A DNA stretch of 64,000 nt from Canna indica (GCA_034359265.1 CP136897.1:30739501-30803500); one strand, 5' to 3'. Numbered from the stretch's first letter, positions 33,633-45,525 are shown. Translations and numbers: made by a program. Notes: generated from the sequence alone by a model not told the origin.

Positions 33633-33749
33633 GGTGCAACACGAGGACTTCCCACGGGGTCACCCATCCTAGTACTACTCTCGCCCAAGCACGCTTAACT
33701 TAGGAGTTCTGATGGGATCCGGTGCGTTAGTGCTGGTATGATCGCACCC
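33633..33749 (-). rRNA. 5S rRNA: 5S rRNA gene, copy 72
   Basis: Full length. Changes: C95G, G48U. Founder type of a family with 13 members to the end of the window. Confidence 0.95.
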
Positions 33750-34117
33750 ATGATGCAATTCTGATCGTCGGCTAATAAGGGTGAGCGTCCGAGGGATAGC
33801 TCGGGGTCATTTTCTTCGTCTCTTCGCGCGCCTTTTAGCGCCACGTGAAAAGCTGAAATCGGACAATAATGCACGGAGTTACGCCCGTTTTAAACGAAAA
33901 ATAATAATTGAAATGTTATATTTCTTATTTATTTACAAATTTAATTTTTCGGGTCGGTTGGTCGATCGGGCCGGCCGTAGAGTTTGCGGTGGGCCCCGCG
34001 CGGGCGATCGACAGCCAAATTTTATGTCGACGACTTCTTCCGTCCTTAACGTTTGGTTAGAAAGATTGGTAAAAAAAATGATCTCGTCGTGCATTCAAAT
34101 TGGTAGTAAAAAAAAAA

Positions 34118-34225
34118 GGTGCAACACGAGGACTTCCCAGGGGGTCACCCATCCTAGTACTACTCTCGCCCAAGCACGCTTAAATTCAGAGTTCTGATGA
34201 GATCCGGTGCGTTAGTGCTGGTATG
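34118..34225 (-). pseudogene. 5S rRNA: Promoter-deleted 5S copy 73 (type A)
   Basis: G51U, C47U, C35U and the GTATG/TTATTTC junction. First half of a 797 bp T-F dimer. Confidence 0.95.
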
Positions 34226-34429
34226 TTATTTCTCTTATTTATTTACAAATTTTAATTTTTCGGGTCGGTTGGTCGATCGAGTCGGCCGTAGAGGTTGCGG
34301 CGGGCCCCGCGCGGGCGATTCACAGCCAAATTTTATGTCGACGACGTCGTCCGTCCTTAACGTTTGGTTAGAAAGATTGGTAAAAAAAATGATCTCGTCG
34401 TGCAATCAAAAATAGGTAGTAAAAAAAAA

Positions 34430-34546
34430 TGTGCAACATGAGGACTTCCCAAGGGGTCACCCATCCTAGTACTACTCTCGCCCAAGCACGCTTAACTTCG
34501 GAGTTCTGATGGGATCCGGTGCGTTAGTGCTGGTATGATCGCACCC
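34430..34546 (-). rRNA. 5S rRNA: 5S rRNA gene, copy 74
   Basis: Full length. Changes: C117A, G108A, C95U. The left spacer carries two extra A (CAAAAATAGG). Second half of the dimer. Confidence 0.95.
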
Positions 34547-34914
34547 GTCATGCACTTCTGATCGTCGGCTAATAATGGTGAGCGTCCGAGGGATAGCTCG
34601 GGGTCATTTTCTTCGTCTCTTCGCGCACCTTTTAGCGCCACGTGAAAAGGTGAAATCGGACAATAATGCACGGAGTTACGCCCGTTTAAAACGAAAAATA
34701 ATAATTGAAATGTTATATTTCTTATTTATTTACAAATTTAATTTTTCGGGTCGGTTTGTCGATCGGGCCGGCCGTAGAGTTTGCGGTGGGCCCCGCACGG
34801 GCGATCGACAGCCAAATTTTATGTCGACGACTTCTTCCGTCCTTAACGTTTGGTTAGAAAGATTGGTAAAAAAAATGATCTCGTCGTGCATTCAAATTGG
34901 TAGTAAAAAAAAAA

Positions 34915-35022
34915 GGTGCAACACGAGGACTTCCCAGGGGGTCACCCATCCTAGTACTACTCTCGCCCAAGCACGCTTAAATTCAGAGTTCTGATGAGAT
35001 CCGGTGCGTTAGTGCTGGTATG
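34915..35022 (-). pseudogene. 5S rRNA: Promoter-deleted 5S copy 75 (type A)
   Basis: 797 bp duplicate of copy 73. Confidence 0.95.
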
Positions 35023-35226
35023 TTATTTCTCTTATTTATTTACAAATTTTAATTTTTCGGGTCGGTTGGTCGATCGAGTCGGCCGTAGAGGTTGCGGCGG
35101 GCCCCGCGCGGGCGATTCACAGCCAAATTTTATGTCGACGACGTCGTCCGTCCTTAACGTTTGGTTAGAAAGATTGGTAAAAAAAATGATCTCGTCGTGC
35201 AATCAAAAATAGGTAGTAAAAAAAAA

Positions 35227-35343
35227 TGTGCAACATGAGGACTTCCCAAGGGGTCACCCATCCTAGTACTACTCTCGCCCAAGCACGCTTAACTTCGGAG
35301 TTCTGATGGGATCCGGTGCGTTAGTGCTGGTATGATCGCACCC
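35227..35343 (-). rRNA. 5S rRNA: 5S rRNA gene, copy 76
   Basis: Same gene sequence as copy 74. Confidence 0.95.
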
Positions 35344-35711
35344 GTCATGCAATTCTGATCGTCGGCCAATAAGGGTGAGCGTCCGAGGGATAGCTCGGGT
35401 TCATTTTCTTCGTCTCTTCGCGCGCCTTTTAGCGCCACGTGAAAAGCTGAAATCGGACAATAATGCACGGAGTTACGCCCGTTTTAAACGAAAAATAATA
35501 ATTGAAATGTTATATTTCTTATTTATTTACAAATTTTAATTTTTCGGATCGGTTGGTCGATTGAGCCGGCCGTAGAGGTTGCGGCGGGCCCTGCGCGGGC
35601 GATCGATAGCCAAATTTTATGTCGACGACGTCGTCCGTCCTTAACGTTTGGTTAGAAAGATTGGTAAAAAAAATGATCTCGTCGTGCAATCAAATAGGTA
35701 GTAAAAAAAAA

Positions 35712-35828
35712 GGTGCAACACGAGGACTTCCCACGGGGTCACCCATCCTAGTACTACTCTCGCCCAAGCACGCTTAACTTAGGAGTTCTGATGGGATCCG
35801 GTGCGTTAGTGCTGGTATGATCGCACCC
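35712..35828 (-). rRNA. 5S rRNA: 5S rRNA gene, copy 77
   Basis: C95G, G48U, family of copy 72. Confidence 0.95.
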
Positions 35829-36195
35829 ATGATGCAATTCTGATCGTCGGCTAATAAGGGTGAGCGTCCGAGGGATAGCTCGGGGTGATTTTCTTCGTCT
35901 CTTCGCGCGCCTTTTAGCGCCACGTGAAAAGCTGAAATCGGACAATAATGCACGGAGTTACGCCCGTTTTAAACGAAAAATAATAATTGAAATGTTATAT
36001 TTCTTATTTATTTACAAATTTAATTTTTCGGGTCGGTTGGTCGATCGGGCCGGCCGTAGAGTTTGCGGTGGGCCCCGCGCGGGCGATCGACAGCCAAATT
36101 TTATGTCGACGACTTCTTCCGTCCTTAACGTTTGGTTAGAAAGATTGGTAAAAAAAATGATCTCGTCGTGCATTCAAATTGGTAGTAAAAAAAAA

Positions 36196-36312
36196 GGTGC
36201 AACACGAGGACTTCCCAGGGGGTCACCCATCAAAGTACTACTCTCGCCCAAGCACGCTTAACTTCGGAGTTCTGATGGGATCCGGTGCGTTAGTGCTGGT
36301 ATGATCGCACTC
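36196..36312 (-). rRNA. 5S rRNA: 5S rRNA gene, copy 78
   Basis: G81U, A80U, G2A; closes HOR1. Confidence 0.95.
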
Positions 36313-36679
36313 GTCATGCAATTCTGATCGTCGGCTAATAAGGGTGAGCGTCCGAGGGATAGCTCGGGGTCATTTTCTTCGTCTCTTGGTGCGCCTTTTA
36401 GCGCCACGTGAAAAGCTGAAATCGGACAATAATGCACGGAGTTACGCCCGTTTTAAACGAAAAATAATAATTGAAATGTTATATTTCTTATTTATTTACA
36501 AATTTAATTTTTCGGGTCGGTTGGTCGATCGAGCCGGCCGTAGAGTTTGCGGTGGGCCCCGCGCGGGCGATCGACAGCCAAATTTTATGTCGACGATGTC
36601 GTCCGTCCTTAACGTTTGGTTAGAAAGATTGGTAAAAAAAATGATCTCGTCGTGCAATCAAATTGGTAGTAAAAAAAAA

Positions 36680-36787
36680 GGTGCAACACGAGGACTTCCC
36701 AGGGGGTCACCCATCCTAGTACTACTCTCGCCCAAGCACGCTTAAATTCAGAGTTCTGATGAGATCCGGTGCGTTAGTGCTGGTATG
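36680..36787 (-). pseudogene. 5S rRNA: Promoter-deleted 5S copy 79 (type A)
   Basis: HOR2 partner of copy 69, with all three lineage marks. Confidence 0.95.
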
Positions 36788-36989
36788 TTATTTCTCTTAT
36801 TTATTTATAAATTTTAATTTTTCGGGTCGGTTGGTCGATCGAGCCGGCCGTAGAGGTTGCGGCAGGCCCCGCGCGGGCGATCCACAGCCAAATTTTATGT
36901 CGACGACGTCGTCCGTCCTTAACGTTTGGTTAGAAAGATTGGTAAAAAAAATGATCTCGTCGTGCAATCAAAAAGGTAGTAAAAAAAAA

Positions 36990-37106
36990 GGTGCAACACG
37001 AGGACTTCCCAAGGGGTCACCCATCCTAGTACTACTCTCGCCCAAGCACGCTTAACTTCGGAGTTCTGATGGGATCTGGTGCGTTAGTGCTGTTATGATC
37101 GCACCC
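36990..37106 (-). rRNA. 5S rRNA: 5S rRNA gene, copy 80
   Basis: C95U, C14A plus G30A, which removes the BamHI site. Confidence 0.95.
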
Positions 37107-37474
37107 GTCATGCACTTCTGATCGTCGGCTAATAAGGGTGAGCGTCCGAGGGATAGCTCGGGGTCATTTTCTTCGTCTCTTCGCGCACCTTTTAGCGCCA
37201 CGTGAAAAGGTGAAATCGGACAATAATGCACGGAGTTACGCCCGTTTAAAACGAAAAATAATAATTGAAATGTTATATTTCTTATTTATTTACAAATTTT
37301 AATTTTTCGGATCAGTTGGTTGATCGAGCCGGCCGTAGAGGTTGCGGCGGGCCCCGCGCGGGCGATCGACAGCCAAATTTTTTGTCGACGACGTCGTCCG
37401 TCCTTAACGTTTGGTTAGAAAGATTGGTAAAAAAAATGATCTCGTCATGCAATCAAATGGGTAGTAAAAAAAAA

Positions 37475-37591
37475 GGTGCAACACGAGGACTTCCCAGGGG
37501 GTCACCCATCCTAGTACTACCCTCGCCCAAGCACGCTTAACTTCAGAGTTCTGATGGGATCCGGTGCATTAGTGCTGGTATGATCGCACCC
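37475..37591 (-). rRNA. 5S rRNA: 5S rRNA gene, copy 81
   Basis: A71G, C47U, C24U. Confidence 0.95.
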
Positions 37592-37959
37592 GTCATGCAA
37601 TTCTGATCGTCGGCCAATAAGGGTGAGCGTCCGAGGGATAGCTCGGGTTCATTTTCTTCGTCTCTTCGCGCGCCTTTTAGCGCCACGTGAAAAGCTGAAA
37701 TCGGACAATAATGCACGGAGTTACGCCCGTTTTAAACGAAAAATAATAATTGAAATGTTATATTTCTTATTTATTTACAAATTTTAATTTTTCGGATCGG
37801 TTGGTCGATTGAGCCGGCCGTAGAGGTTGCGGCGGGCCCTGCGCGGGCGATCGATAGCCAAATTTTATGTCGACGACGTCGTCCGTCCTTAACGTTTGGT
37901 TAGAAAGATTGGTAAAAAAAATGATCTCGTCGTGCAATCAAATAGGTAGTAAAAAAAAA

Positions 37960-38076
37960 GGTGCAACACGAGGACTTCCCACGGGGTCACCCATCCTAGT
38001 ACTACTCTCGCCCAAGCACGCTTAACTTAGGAGTTCTGATGGGATCCGGTGCGTTAGTGCTGGTATGATCGCACCC
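37960..38076 (-). rRNA. 5S rRNA: 5S rRNA gene, copy 82
   Basis: C95G, G48U. Confidence 0.95.
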
Positions 38077-38444
38077 ATGATGCAATTCTGATCGTCGGCT
38101 AATAAGGGTGAGCGTCCGAGGGATAGCTCGGGGTCATTTTCTTCGTCTCTTCGCGCGCCTTTTAGCGCCACGTGAAAAGCTGAAATCGGACAATAATGCA
38201 CGGAGTTACGCCCGTTTTAAACGAAAAATAATAATTGAAATGTTATATTTCTTATTTATTTACAAATTTAATTTTTCGGGTCGGTTGGTCGATCGGGCCG
38301 GCCGTAGAGTTTGCGGTGGGCCCCGCGCGGGCGATCGACAGCCAAATTTTATGTCGACGACTTCTTCCGTCCTTAACGTTTGGTTAGAAAGATTGGTAAA
38401 AAAAATGATCTCGTCGTGCATTCAAATTGGTAGTAAAAAAAAAA

Positions 38445-38552
38445 GGTGCAACACGAGGACTTCCCAGGGGGTCACCCATCCTAGTACTACTCTCGCCCAA
38501 GCACGCTTAAATTCAGAGTTCTGATGAGATCCGGTGCGTTAGTGCTGGTATG
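38445..38552 (-). pseudogene. 5S rRNA: Promoter-deleted 5S copy 83 (type A)
   Basis: G51U, C47U, C35U; dimer round 1 of HOR2. Confidence 0.95.
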
Positions 38553-38756
38553 TTATTTCTCTTATTTATTTACAAATTTTAATTTTTCGGGTCGGTTGGT
38601 CGATCGAGTCGGCCGTAGAGGTTGCGGCGGGCCCCGCGCGGGCGATTCACAGCCAAATTTTATGTCGACGACGTCGTCCGTCCTTAACGTTTGGTTAGAA
38701 AGATTGGTAAAAAAAATGATCTCGTCGTGCAATCAAAAATAGGTAGTAAAAAAAAA

Positions 38757-38873
38757 TGTGCAACATGAGGACTTCCCAAGGGGTCACCCATCCTAGTACT
38801 ACTCTCGCCCGAGCACGCTTAACTTCGGAGTTCTGATGGGATCCGGTGCGTTAGTGCTGGTATGATCGCACCC
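38757..38873 (-). rRNA. 5S rRNA: 5S rRNA gene, copy 84
   Basis: C117A, G108A, C95U plus U63C in box A. Confidence 0.95.
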
Positions 38874-39241
38874 ATCATGCACTTCTGATCGTCGGCTAAT
38901 AATGGTGAGCGTCCGAGGGATAGCTCGGGGTCATTTTCTTCGTCTCTTCGCGCACCTTTTAGCGCCACGTGAAAAGGTGAAATCGGACAATAATGCACGG
39001 AGTTACGCCCGTTTAAAACGAAAAATAATAATTGAAATGTTATATTTCTTATTTATTTACAAATTTAATTTTTCGGGTCGGTTTGTCGATCGGGCCGGCC
39101 GTAGAGTTTGCGGTGGGCCCCGCACGGGCGATCGACAGCCAAATTTTATGTCGACGACTTCTTCCGTCCTTAACGTTTGGTTAGAAAGATTGGTAAAAAA
39201 AATGATCTCGTCGTGCATTCAAATTGGTAGTAAAAAAAAAA

Positions 39242-39349
39242 GGTGCAACACGAGGACTTCCCAGGGGGTCACCCATCCTAGTACTACTCTCGCCCAAGCA
39301 CGCTTAAATTCAGAGTTCTGATGAGATCCGGTGCGTTAGTGCTGGTATG
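39242..39349 (-). pseudogene. 5S rRNA: Promoter-deleted 5S copy 85 (type A)
   Basis: Dimer round 2 of HOR2; same as copy 83. Confidence 0.95.
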
Positions 39350-39553
39350 TTATTTCTCTTATTTATTTACAAATTTTAATTTTTCGGGTCGGTTGGTCGA
39401 TCGAGTCGGCCGTAGAGGTTGCGGCGGGCCCCGCGCGGGCGATTCACAGCCAAATTTTATGTCGACGACGTCGTCCGTCCTTAACGTTTGGTTAGAAAGA
39501 TTGGTAAAAAAAATGATCTCGTCGTGCAATCAAAAATAGGTAGTAAAAAAAAA

Positions 39554-39670
39554 TGTGCAACATGAGGACTTCCCAAGGGGTCACCCATCCTAGTACTACT
39601 CTCGCCCAAGCACGCTTAACTTCGGAGTTCTGATGGGATCCGGTGCGTTAGTGCTGGTATGATCGCACCC
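39554..39670 (-). rRNA. 5S rRNA: 5S rRNA gene, copy 86
   Basis: C117A, G108A, C95U. Confidence 0.95.
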
Positions 39671-40038
39671 GTCATGCACTTCTGATCGTCGGCTAATAAT
39701 GGTGAGCGTCCGAGGGATAGCTCGGGGTCATTTTCTTCGTCTCTTCGCGCACCTTTTAACGCCACGTGAAAAGGTGAAATCGGACAATAATGCACGGAGT
39801 TACGCCCGTTTAAAACGAAAAATAATAATTGAAATGTTATATTTCTTATTTATTTACAAATTTAATTTTTCGGGTCGGTTTGTCGATCGGGCCGGCCGTA
39901 GAGTTTGCGGTGGGCCCCGCACGGGCGATCGACAGCCAAATTTTATGTCGACGACTTCTTCCGTCCTTAACGTTTGGTTAGAAAGATTGGTAAAAAAAAT
40001 GATCTCGTCGTGCATTCAAATTGGTAGTAAAAAAAAAA

Positions 40039-40146
40039 GGTGCAACACGAGGACTTCCCAGGGGGTCACCCATCCTAGTACTACTCTCGCCCAAGCACGC
40101 TTAAATTCAGAGTTCTGATGAGATCCGGTGCGTTAGTGCTGGTATG
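40039..40146 (-). pseudogene. 5S rRNA: Promoter-deleted 5S copy 87 (type A)
   Basis: Dimer round 3 of HOR2; same as copy 83. Confidence 0.95.
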
Positions 40147-40350
40147 TTATTTCTCTTATTTATTTACAAATTTTAATTTTTCGGGTCGGTTGGTCGATCG
40201 AGTCGGCCGTAGAGGTTGCGGCGGGCCCCGCGCGGGCGATTCACAGCCAAATTTTATGTCGACGACGTCGTCCGTCCTTAACGTTTGGTTAGAAAGATTG
40301 GTAAAAAAAATGATCTCGTCGTGCAATCAAAAATAGGTAGTAAAAAAAAA

Positions 40351-40467
40351 TGTGCAACATGAGGACTTCCCAAGGGGTCACCCATCCTAGTACTACTCTC
40401 GCCCAAGCACGCTTAACTTCGGAGTTCTGATGGGATCCGGTGCGTTAGTGCTGGTATGATCGCACCC
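40351..40467 (-). rRNA. 5S rRNA: 5S rRNA gene, copy 88
   Basis: C117A, G108A, C95U. Confidence 0.95.
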
Positions 40468-40835
40468 GTCATGCAATTCTGATCGTCGGCCAATAAGGGT
40501 GAGCGTCCGAGGGATAGCTCGGGTTCATTTTCTTCGTCTCTTCGCGCGCCTTTTAGCGCCACGTGAAAAGCTGAAATCGGACAATAATGCACGGAGTTAC
40601 GCCCGTTTTAAACGAAAAATAATAATTGAAATGTTATATTTCTTATTTATTTACAAATTTTAATTTTTCGGATCGGTTGGTCGATTGAGCCGGCCGTAGA
40701 GGTTGCGGCGGGCCCTGCGCGGGCGATCGATAGCCAAATTTTATGTCGACGACGTCGTCCGTCCTTAACGTTTGGTTAGAAAGATTGGTAAAAAAAATGA
40801 TCTCGTCGTGCAATCAAATAGGTAGTAAAAAAAAA

Positions 40836-40952
40836 GGTGCAACACGAGGACTTCCCACGGGGTCACCCATCCTAGTACTACTCTCGCCCAAGCACGCTTA
40901 ACTTAGGAGTTCTGATGGGATCCGGTGCGTTAGTGCTGGTATGATCGCACCC
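40836..40952 (-). rRNA. 5S rRNA: 5S rRNA gene, copy 89
   Basis: C95G, G48U. Confidence 0.95.
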
Positions 40953-41319
40953 ATGATGCAATTCTGATCGTCGGCTAATAAGGGTGAGCGTCCGAGGGAT
41001 AGCTCGGGGTGATTTTCTTCGTCTCTTCGCGCGCCTTTTAGCGCCACGTGAAAAGCTGAAATCGGACAATAATGCACGGAGTTACGCCCGTTTTAAACAA
41101 AAAATAATAATTGAAATGTTATATTTCTTATTTATTTACAAATTTAATTTTTCGGGTCGGTTGGTCGATCGGGCCGGCCGTAGAGTTTGCGGTGGGCCCC
41201 GCGCGGGCGATCGACAGCCAAATTTTATGTCGACGACTTCTTCCGTCCTTAACGTTTGGTTAGAAAGATTGGTAAAAAAAATGATCTCGTCGTGCATTCA
41301 AATTGGTAGTAAAAAAAAA

Positions 41320-41436
41320 GGTGCAACACGAGGACTTCCCAGGGGGTCACCCATCAAAGTACTACTCTCGCCCAAGCACGCTTAACTTCGGAGTTCTGAT
41401 GGGATCCGGTGCGTTAGTGCTGGTATGATTGCACTC
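41320..41436 (-). rRNA. 5S rRNA: 5S rRNA gene, copy 90
   Basis: G81U, A80U, G7A, G2A; closes HOR2. Confidence 0.95.
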
Positions 41437-41803
41437 GTGATGCAATTCTGATCGTCGGCTAATAAGGGTGAGCGTCCGAGGGATAGCTCGGGGTCATTTT
41501 CTTCGTCTCTTGGTGCGCCTTTTAGCGCCACGTGAAAAGCTGAAATCGGACAATAATGCACGGAGTTACGCCCGTTTTAAACGAAAAATAATAATTGAAA
41601 TGTTATATTTCTTATTTATTTACAAATTTAATTTTTCGGGTCGGTTGGTCGATCGAGCCGGCCGTAGAGTTTGCGGTGGGCCCCGCGCGGGCGATCGACA
41701 GCCAAATTTTATGTCGACGATGTCGTCCGTCCTTAACGTTTGGTTAGAAAGATTGGTAAAAAAAATGATCTCGTCGTGCAATCAAATTGGTAGTAAAAAA
41801 AAA

Positions 41804-41911
41804 GGTGCAACACGAGGACTTCCCAGGGGGTCACCCATCCTAGTACTACTCTCGCCCAAGCACGCTTAAATTCAGAGTTCTGATGAGATCCGGTGCGTTA
41901 GTGCTGGTATG
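41804..41911 (-). pseudogene. 5S rRNA: Promoter-deleted 5S copy 91 (type A)
   Basis: HOR3 partner of copy 69. Confidence 0.95.
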
Positions 41912-42113
41912 TTATTTCTCTTATTTATTTATAAATTTTAATTTTTCGGGTCGGTTGGTCGATCGAGCCGGCCGTAGAGGTTGCGGCAGGCCCCGCGCGG
42001 GCGATCCACAGCCAAATTTTATGTCGACGACGTCGTCCGTCCTTAACGTTTGGTTAGAAAGATTGGTAAAAAAAATGATCTCGTCGTGCAATCAAAAAGG
42101 TAGTAAAAAAAAA

Positions 42114-42230
42114 GGTGCAACACGAGAACTTCCCAAGGGGTCACCCATCCTAGTACTACTCTCGCCCAAGCACGCTTAACTTCGGAGTTCTGATGGGATC
42201 TGGTGCGTTAGTGCTGTTATGATCGCACCC
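42114..42230 (-). rRNA. 5S rRNA: 5S rRNA gene, copy 92
   Basis: C104U, C95U, G30A, C14A. Confidence 0.95.
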
Positions 42231-42598
42231 GTCATGCACTTCTGATCGTCGGCTAATAAGGGTGAGCGTCCGAGGGATAGCTCGGGGTCATTTTCTTCGT
42301 CTCTTCGCGCACCTTTTAGCGCCACGTGAAAAGGTGAAATCGGACAATAATGCACGGAGTTACGCCCGTTTAAAACGAAAAATAATAATTGAAATGTTAT
42401 ATTTCTTATTTATTTACAAATTTTAATTTTTCGGATCAGTTGGTTGATCGAGCCGGCCGTAGAGGTTGCGGCGGGCCCCGCGCGGGCGATCGACAGCCAA
42501 ATTTTTTGTCGACGACGTCGTCCGTCCTTAACGTTTGGTTAGAAAGATTGGTAAAAAAAATGATCTCGTCATGCAATCAAATGGGTAGTAAAAAAAAA

Positions 42599-42715
42599 GG
42601 TGCAACACGAGGACTTCCCAGGGGGTCACCCATCCTAGTACTACCCTCGCCCAAGCACGCTTAACTTCAGAGTTCTGATGGGATCCGGTGCATTAGTGCT
42701 GGTATGATCGCACCC
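42599..42715 (-). rRNA. 5S rRNA: 5S rRNA gene, copy 93
   Basis: A71G, C47U, C24U. Confidence 0.95.
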
Positions 42716-43083
42716 GTCATGCAATTCTGATCGTCGGCCAATAAGGGTGAGCGTCCGAGGGATAGCTCGGGTTCATTTTCTTCGTCTCTTCGCGCGCCTT
42801 TTAGCGCCACGTGAAAAGCTGAAATCGGACAATAATGCACGGAGTTACGCCCGTTTTAAACGAAAAATAATAATTGAAATGTTATATTTCTTATTTATTT
42901 ACAAATTTTAATTTTTCGGATCGGTTGGTCGATTGAGCCGGCCGTAGAGGTTGCGGCGGGCCCTGCGCGGGCGATCGATAGCCAAATTTTATGTCGACGA
43001 CGTCGTCCGTCCTTAACGTTTGGTTAGAAAGATTGGTAAAAAAAATGATCTCGTCGTGCAATCAAATAGGTAGTAAAAAAAAA

Positions 43084-43200
43084 GGTGCAACACGAGGACT
43101 TCCCACGGGGTCACCCATCCTAGTACTACTCTCGCCCAAGCACGCTTAACTTAGGAGTTCTGATGGGATCCGGTGCGTTAGTGCTGGTATGATCGCACCC
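43084..43200 (-). rRNA. 5S rRNA: 5S rRNA gene, copy 94
   Basis: C95G, G48U. Confidence 0.95.
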
Positions 43201-43568
43201 ATGATGCAATTCTGATCGTCGGCTAATAAGGGTGAGCGTCCGAGGGATAGCTCGGGGTCATTTTCTTCGTCTCTTCGCGCGCCTTTTAGCGCCACGTGAA
43301 AAGCTGAAATCGGACAATAATGCACGGAGTTACGCCCGTTTTAAACGAAAAATAATAATTGAAATGTTATATTTCTTATTTATTTACAAATTTAATTTTT
43401 CGGGTCGGTTGGTCGATCGGGCCGGCCGTAGAGTTTGCGGTGGGCCCCGCGCGGGCGATCGACAGCCAAATTTTATGTCGACGACTTCTTCCGTCCTTAA
43501 CGTTTGGTTAGAAAGATTGGTAAAAAAAATGATCTCGTCGTGCATTCAAATTGGTAGTAAAAAAAAAA

Positions 43569-43676
43569 GGTGCAACACGAGGACTTCCCAGGGGGTCACC
43601 CATCCTAGTACTACTCTCGCCCAAGCACGCTTAAATTCAGAGTTCTGATGAGATCCGGTGCGTTAGTGCTGGTATG
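43569..43676 (-). pseudogene. 5S rRNA: Promoter-deleted 5S copy 95 (type A)
   Basis: G51U, C47U, C35U; dimer start in HOR3. Confidence 0.95.
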
Positions 43677-43880
43677 TTATTTCTCTTATTTATTTACAAA
43701 TTTTAATTTTTCGGGTCGGTTGGTCGATCGAGTCGGCCGTAGAGGTTGCGGCGGGCCCCGCGCGGGCGATTCACAGCCAAATTTTATGTCGACGACGTCG
43801 TCCGTCCTTAACGTTTGGTTAGAAAGATTGGTAAAAAAAATGATCTCGTCGTGCAATCAAAAATAGGTAGTAAAAAAAAA

Positions 43881-44039
43881 TGTGCAACATGAGGACTTCC
43901 CAAGGGGTCACCCATCCTAGTACTACTCTCGCCCGAGCACGCTTAACTTCCCAGGGGGTCACCCATCCTAGTACTACTCTCGCCCAAGCACGCTTAAATT
44001 CAGAGTTCTGATGAGATCCGGTGCGTTAGTGCTGGTATG
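43881..44039 (-). pseudogene. 5S rRNA: Fused 159 bp 5S pseudogene with 51 bp internal duplication
   Basis: In plus-strand order, gene positions 1-70 of a full-type copy (C117A, G108A, U63C) are joined at ACTTC (about 43946-43950) to positions 20-108 of a promoter-deleted copy (G51U, C47U, C35U). The shared ACTTC occurs twice in the 5S gene. Box A and box C regions are therefore present twice, and RNA nt 1-9 are absent. It arose with the 363 bp (312 + 51) duplication. Confidence 0.93.
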
Positions 44040-44243
44040 TTATTTCTCTTATTTATTTACAAATTTTAATTTTTCGGGTCGGTTGGTCGATCGAGTCGGC
44101 CGTAGAGGTTGCGGCGGGCCCCGCGCGGGCGATTCACAGCCAAATTTTATGTCGACGACGTCGTCCGTCCTTAACGTTTGGTTAGAAAGATTGGTAAAAA
44201 AAATGATCTCGTCGTGCAATCAAAAATAGGTAGTAAAAAAAAA

Positions 44244-44360
44244 TGTGCAACATGAGGACTTCCCAAGGGGTCACCCATCCTAGTACTACTCTCGCCCGAG
44301 CACGCTTAACTTCGGAGTTCTGATGGGATCCGGTGCGTTAGTGCTGGTATGATCGCACCC
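44244..44360 (-). rRNA. 5S rRNA: 5S rRNA gene, copy 97
   Basis: C117A, G108A, C95U, U63C; same type as copy 84 and as the left part of the fused copy. Confidence 0.95.
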
Positions 44361-44728
44361 ATCATGCACTTCTGATCGTCGGCTAATAATGGTGAGCGTC
44401 CGAGGGATAGCTCGGGGTCATTTTCTTCGTCTCTTCGCGCACCTTTTAGCGCCACGTGAAAAGGTGAAATCGGACAATAATGCACGGAGTTACGCCCGTT
44501 TAAAACGAAAAATAATAATTGAAATGTTATATTTCTTATTTATTTACAAATTTAATTTTTCGGGTCGGTTTGTCGATCGGGCCGGCCGTAGAGTTTGCGG
44601 TGGGCCCCGCACGGGCGATCGACAGCCAAATTTTATGTCGACGACTTCTTCCGTCCTTAACGTTTGGTTAGAAAGATTGGTAAAAAAAATGATCTCGTCG
44701 TGCATTCAAATTGGTAGTAAAAAAAAAA

Positions 44729-44836
44729 GGTGCAACACGAGGACTTCCCAGGGGGTCACCCATCCTAGTACTACTCTCGCCCAAGCACGCTTAAATTCAG
44801 AGTTCTGATGAGATCCGGTGCGTTAGTGCTGGTATG
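44729..44836 (-). pseudogene. 5S rRNA: Promoter-deleted 5S copy 98 (type A)
   Basis: G51U, C47U, C35U. Confidence 0.95.
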
Positions 44837-45040
44837 TTATTTCTCTTATTTATTTACAAATTTTAATTTTTCGGGTCGGTTGGTCGATCGAGTCGGCCGT
44901 AGAGGTTGCGGCGGGCCCCGCGCGGGCGATTCACAGCCAAATTTTATGTCGACGACGTCGTCCGTCCTTAACGTTTGGTTAGAAAGATTGGTAAAAAAAA
45001 TGATCTCGTCGTGCAATCAAAAATAGGTAGTAAAAAAAAA

Positions 45041-45157
45041 TGTGCAACATGAGGACTTCCCAAGGGGTCACCCATCCTAGTACTACTCTCGCCCAAGCAC
45101 GCTTAACTTCGGAGTTCTGATGGGATCCGGTGCGTTAGTGCTGGTATGATCGCACCC
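45041..45157 (-). rRNA. 5S rRNA: 5S rRNA gene, copy 99
   Basis: C117A, G108A, C95U. Confidence 0.95.
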
Positions 45158-45525
45158 GTCATGCACTTCTGATCGTCGGCTAATAATGGTGAGCGTCCGA
45201 GGGATAGCTCGGGGTCATTTTCTTCGTCTCTTCGCGCACCTTTTAACGCCACGTGAAAAGGTGAAATCGGACAATAATGCACGGAGTTACGCCCGTTTAA
45301 AACGAAAAATAATAATTGAAATGTTATATTTCTTATTTATTTACAAATTTAATTTTACGGGTCGGTTTGTCGATCGGGCCGGCCGTAGAGTTTGCGGTGG
45401 GCCCCGCACGGGCGATCGACAGCCAAATTTTATGTCGACGACTTCTTCCGTCCTTAACGTTTGGTTAGAAAGATTGGTAAAAAAAATGATCTCGTCGTGC
45501 ATTCAAATTGGTAGTAAAAAAAAAA

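Larger units (their letters stand above)
34118..35343. repeat. 797 bp dimer repeat, two rounds in HOR1
   Basis: A promoter-deleted gene and a full gene (C117A, G108A, C95U) repeat at 797 bp (34118/34915 and 34430/35227). Confidence 0.92.
31986..36312. repeat. Higher-order repeat HOR1, 4,327 bp
   Basis: Ten genes in the order T F F F T F T F F F (T promoter-deleted, F full). The next block repeats the same order with nearly identical sequence. Confidence 0.9.
36313..41436. repeat. Higher-order repeat HOR2, 5,124 bp
   Basis: HOR1 order with one extra 797 bp dimer (three rounds at 38445-40467): 4,327 + 797 = 5,124. Confidence 0.9.

Noticed and set aside
33781..34197. 133-139 codon open frames after 32 kb
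   Set aside because: They arise because one T is lost in the spacer (CAAATTTAATTT), joining two shadow frames; they cover promoter, spacer and 5S antisense. The start codon is GTG inside the promoter region.
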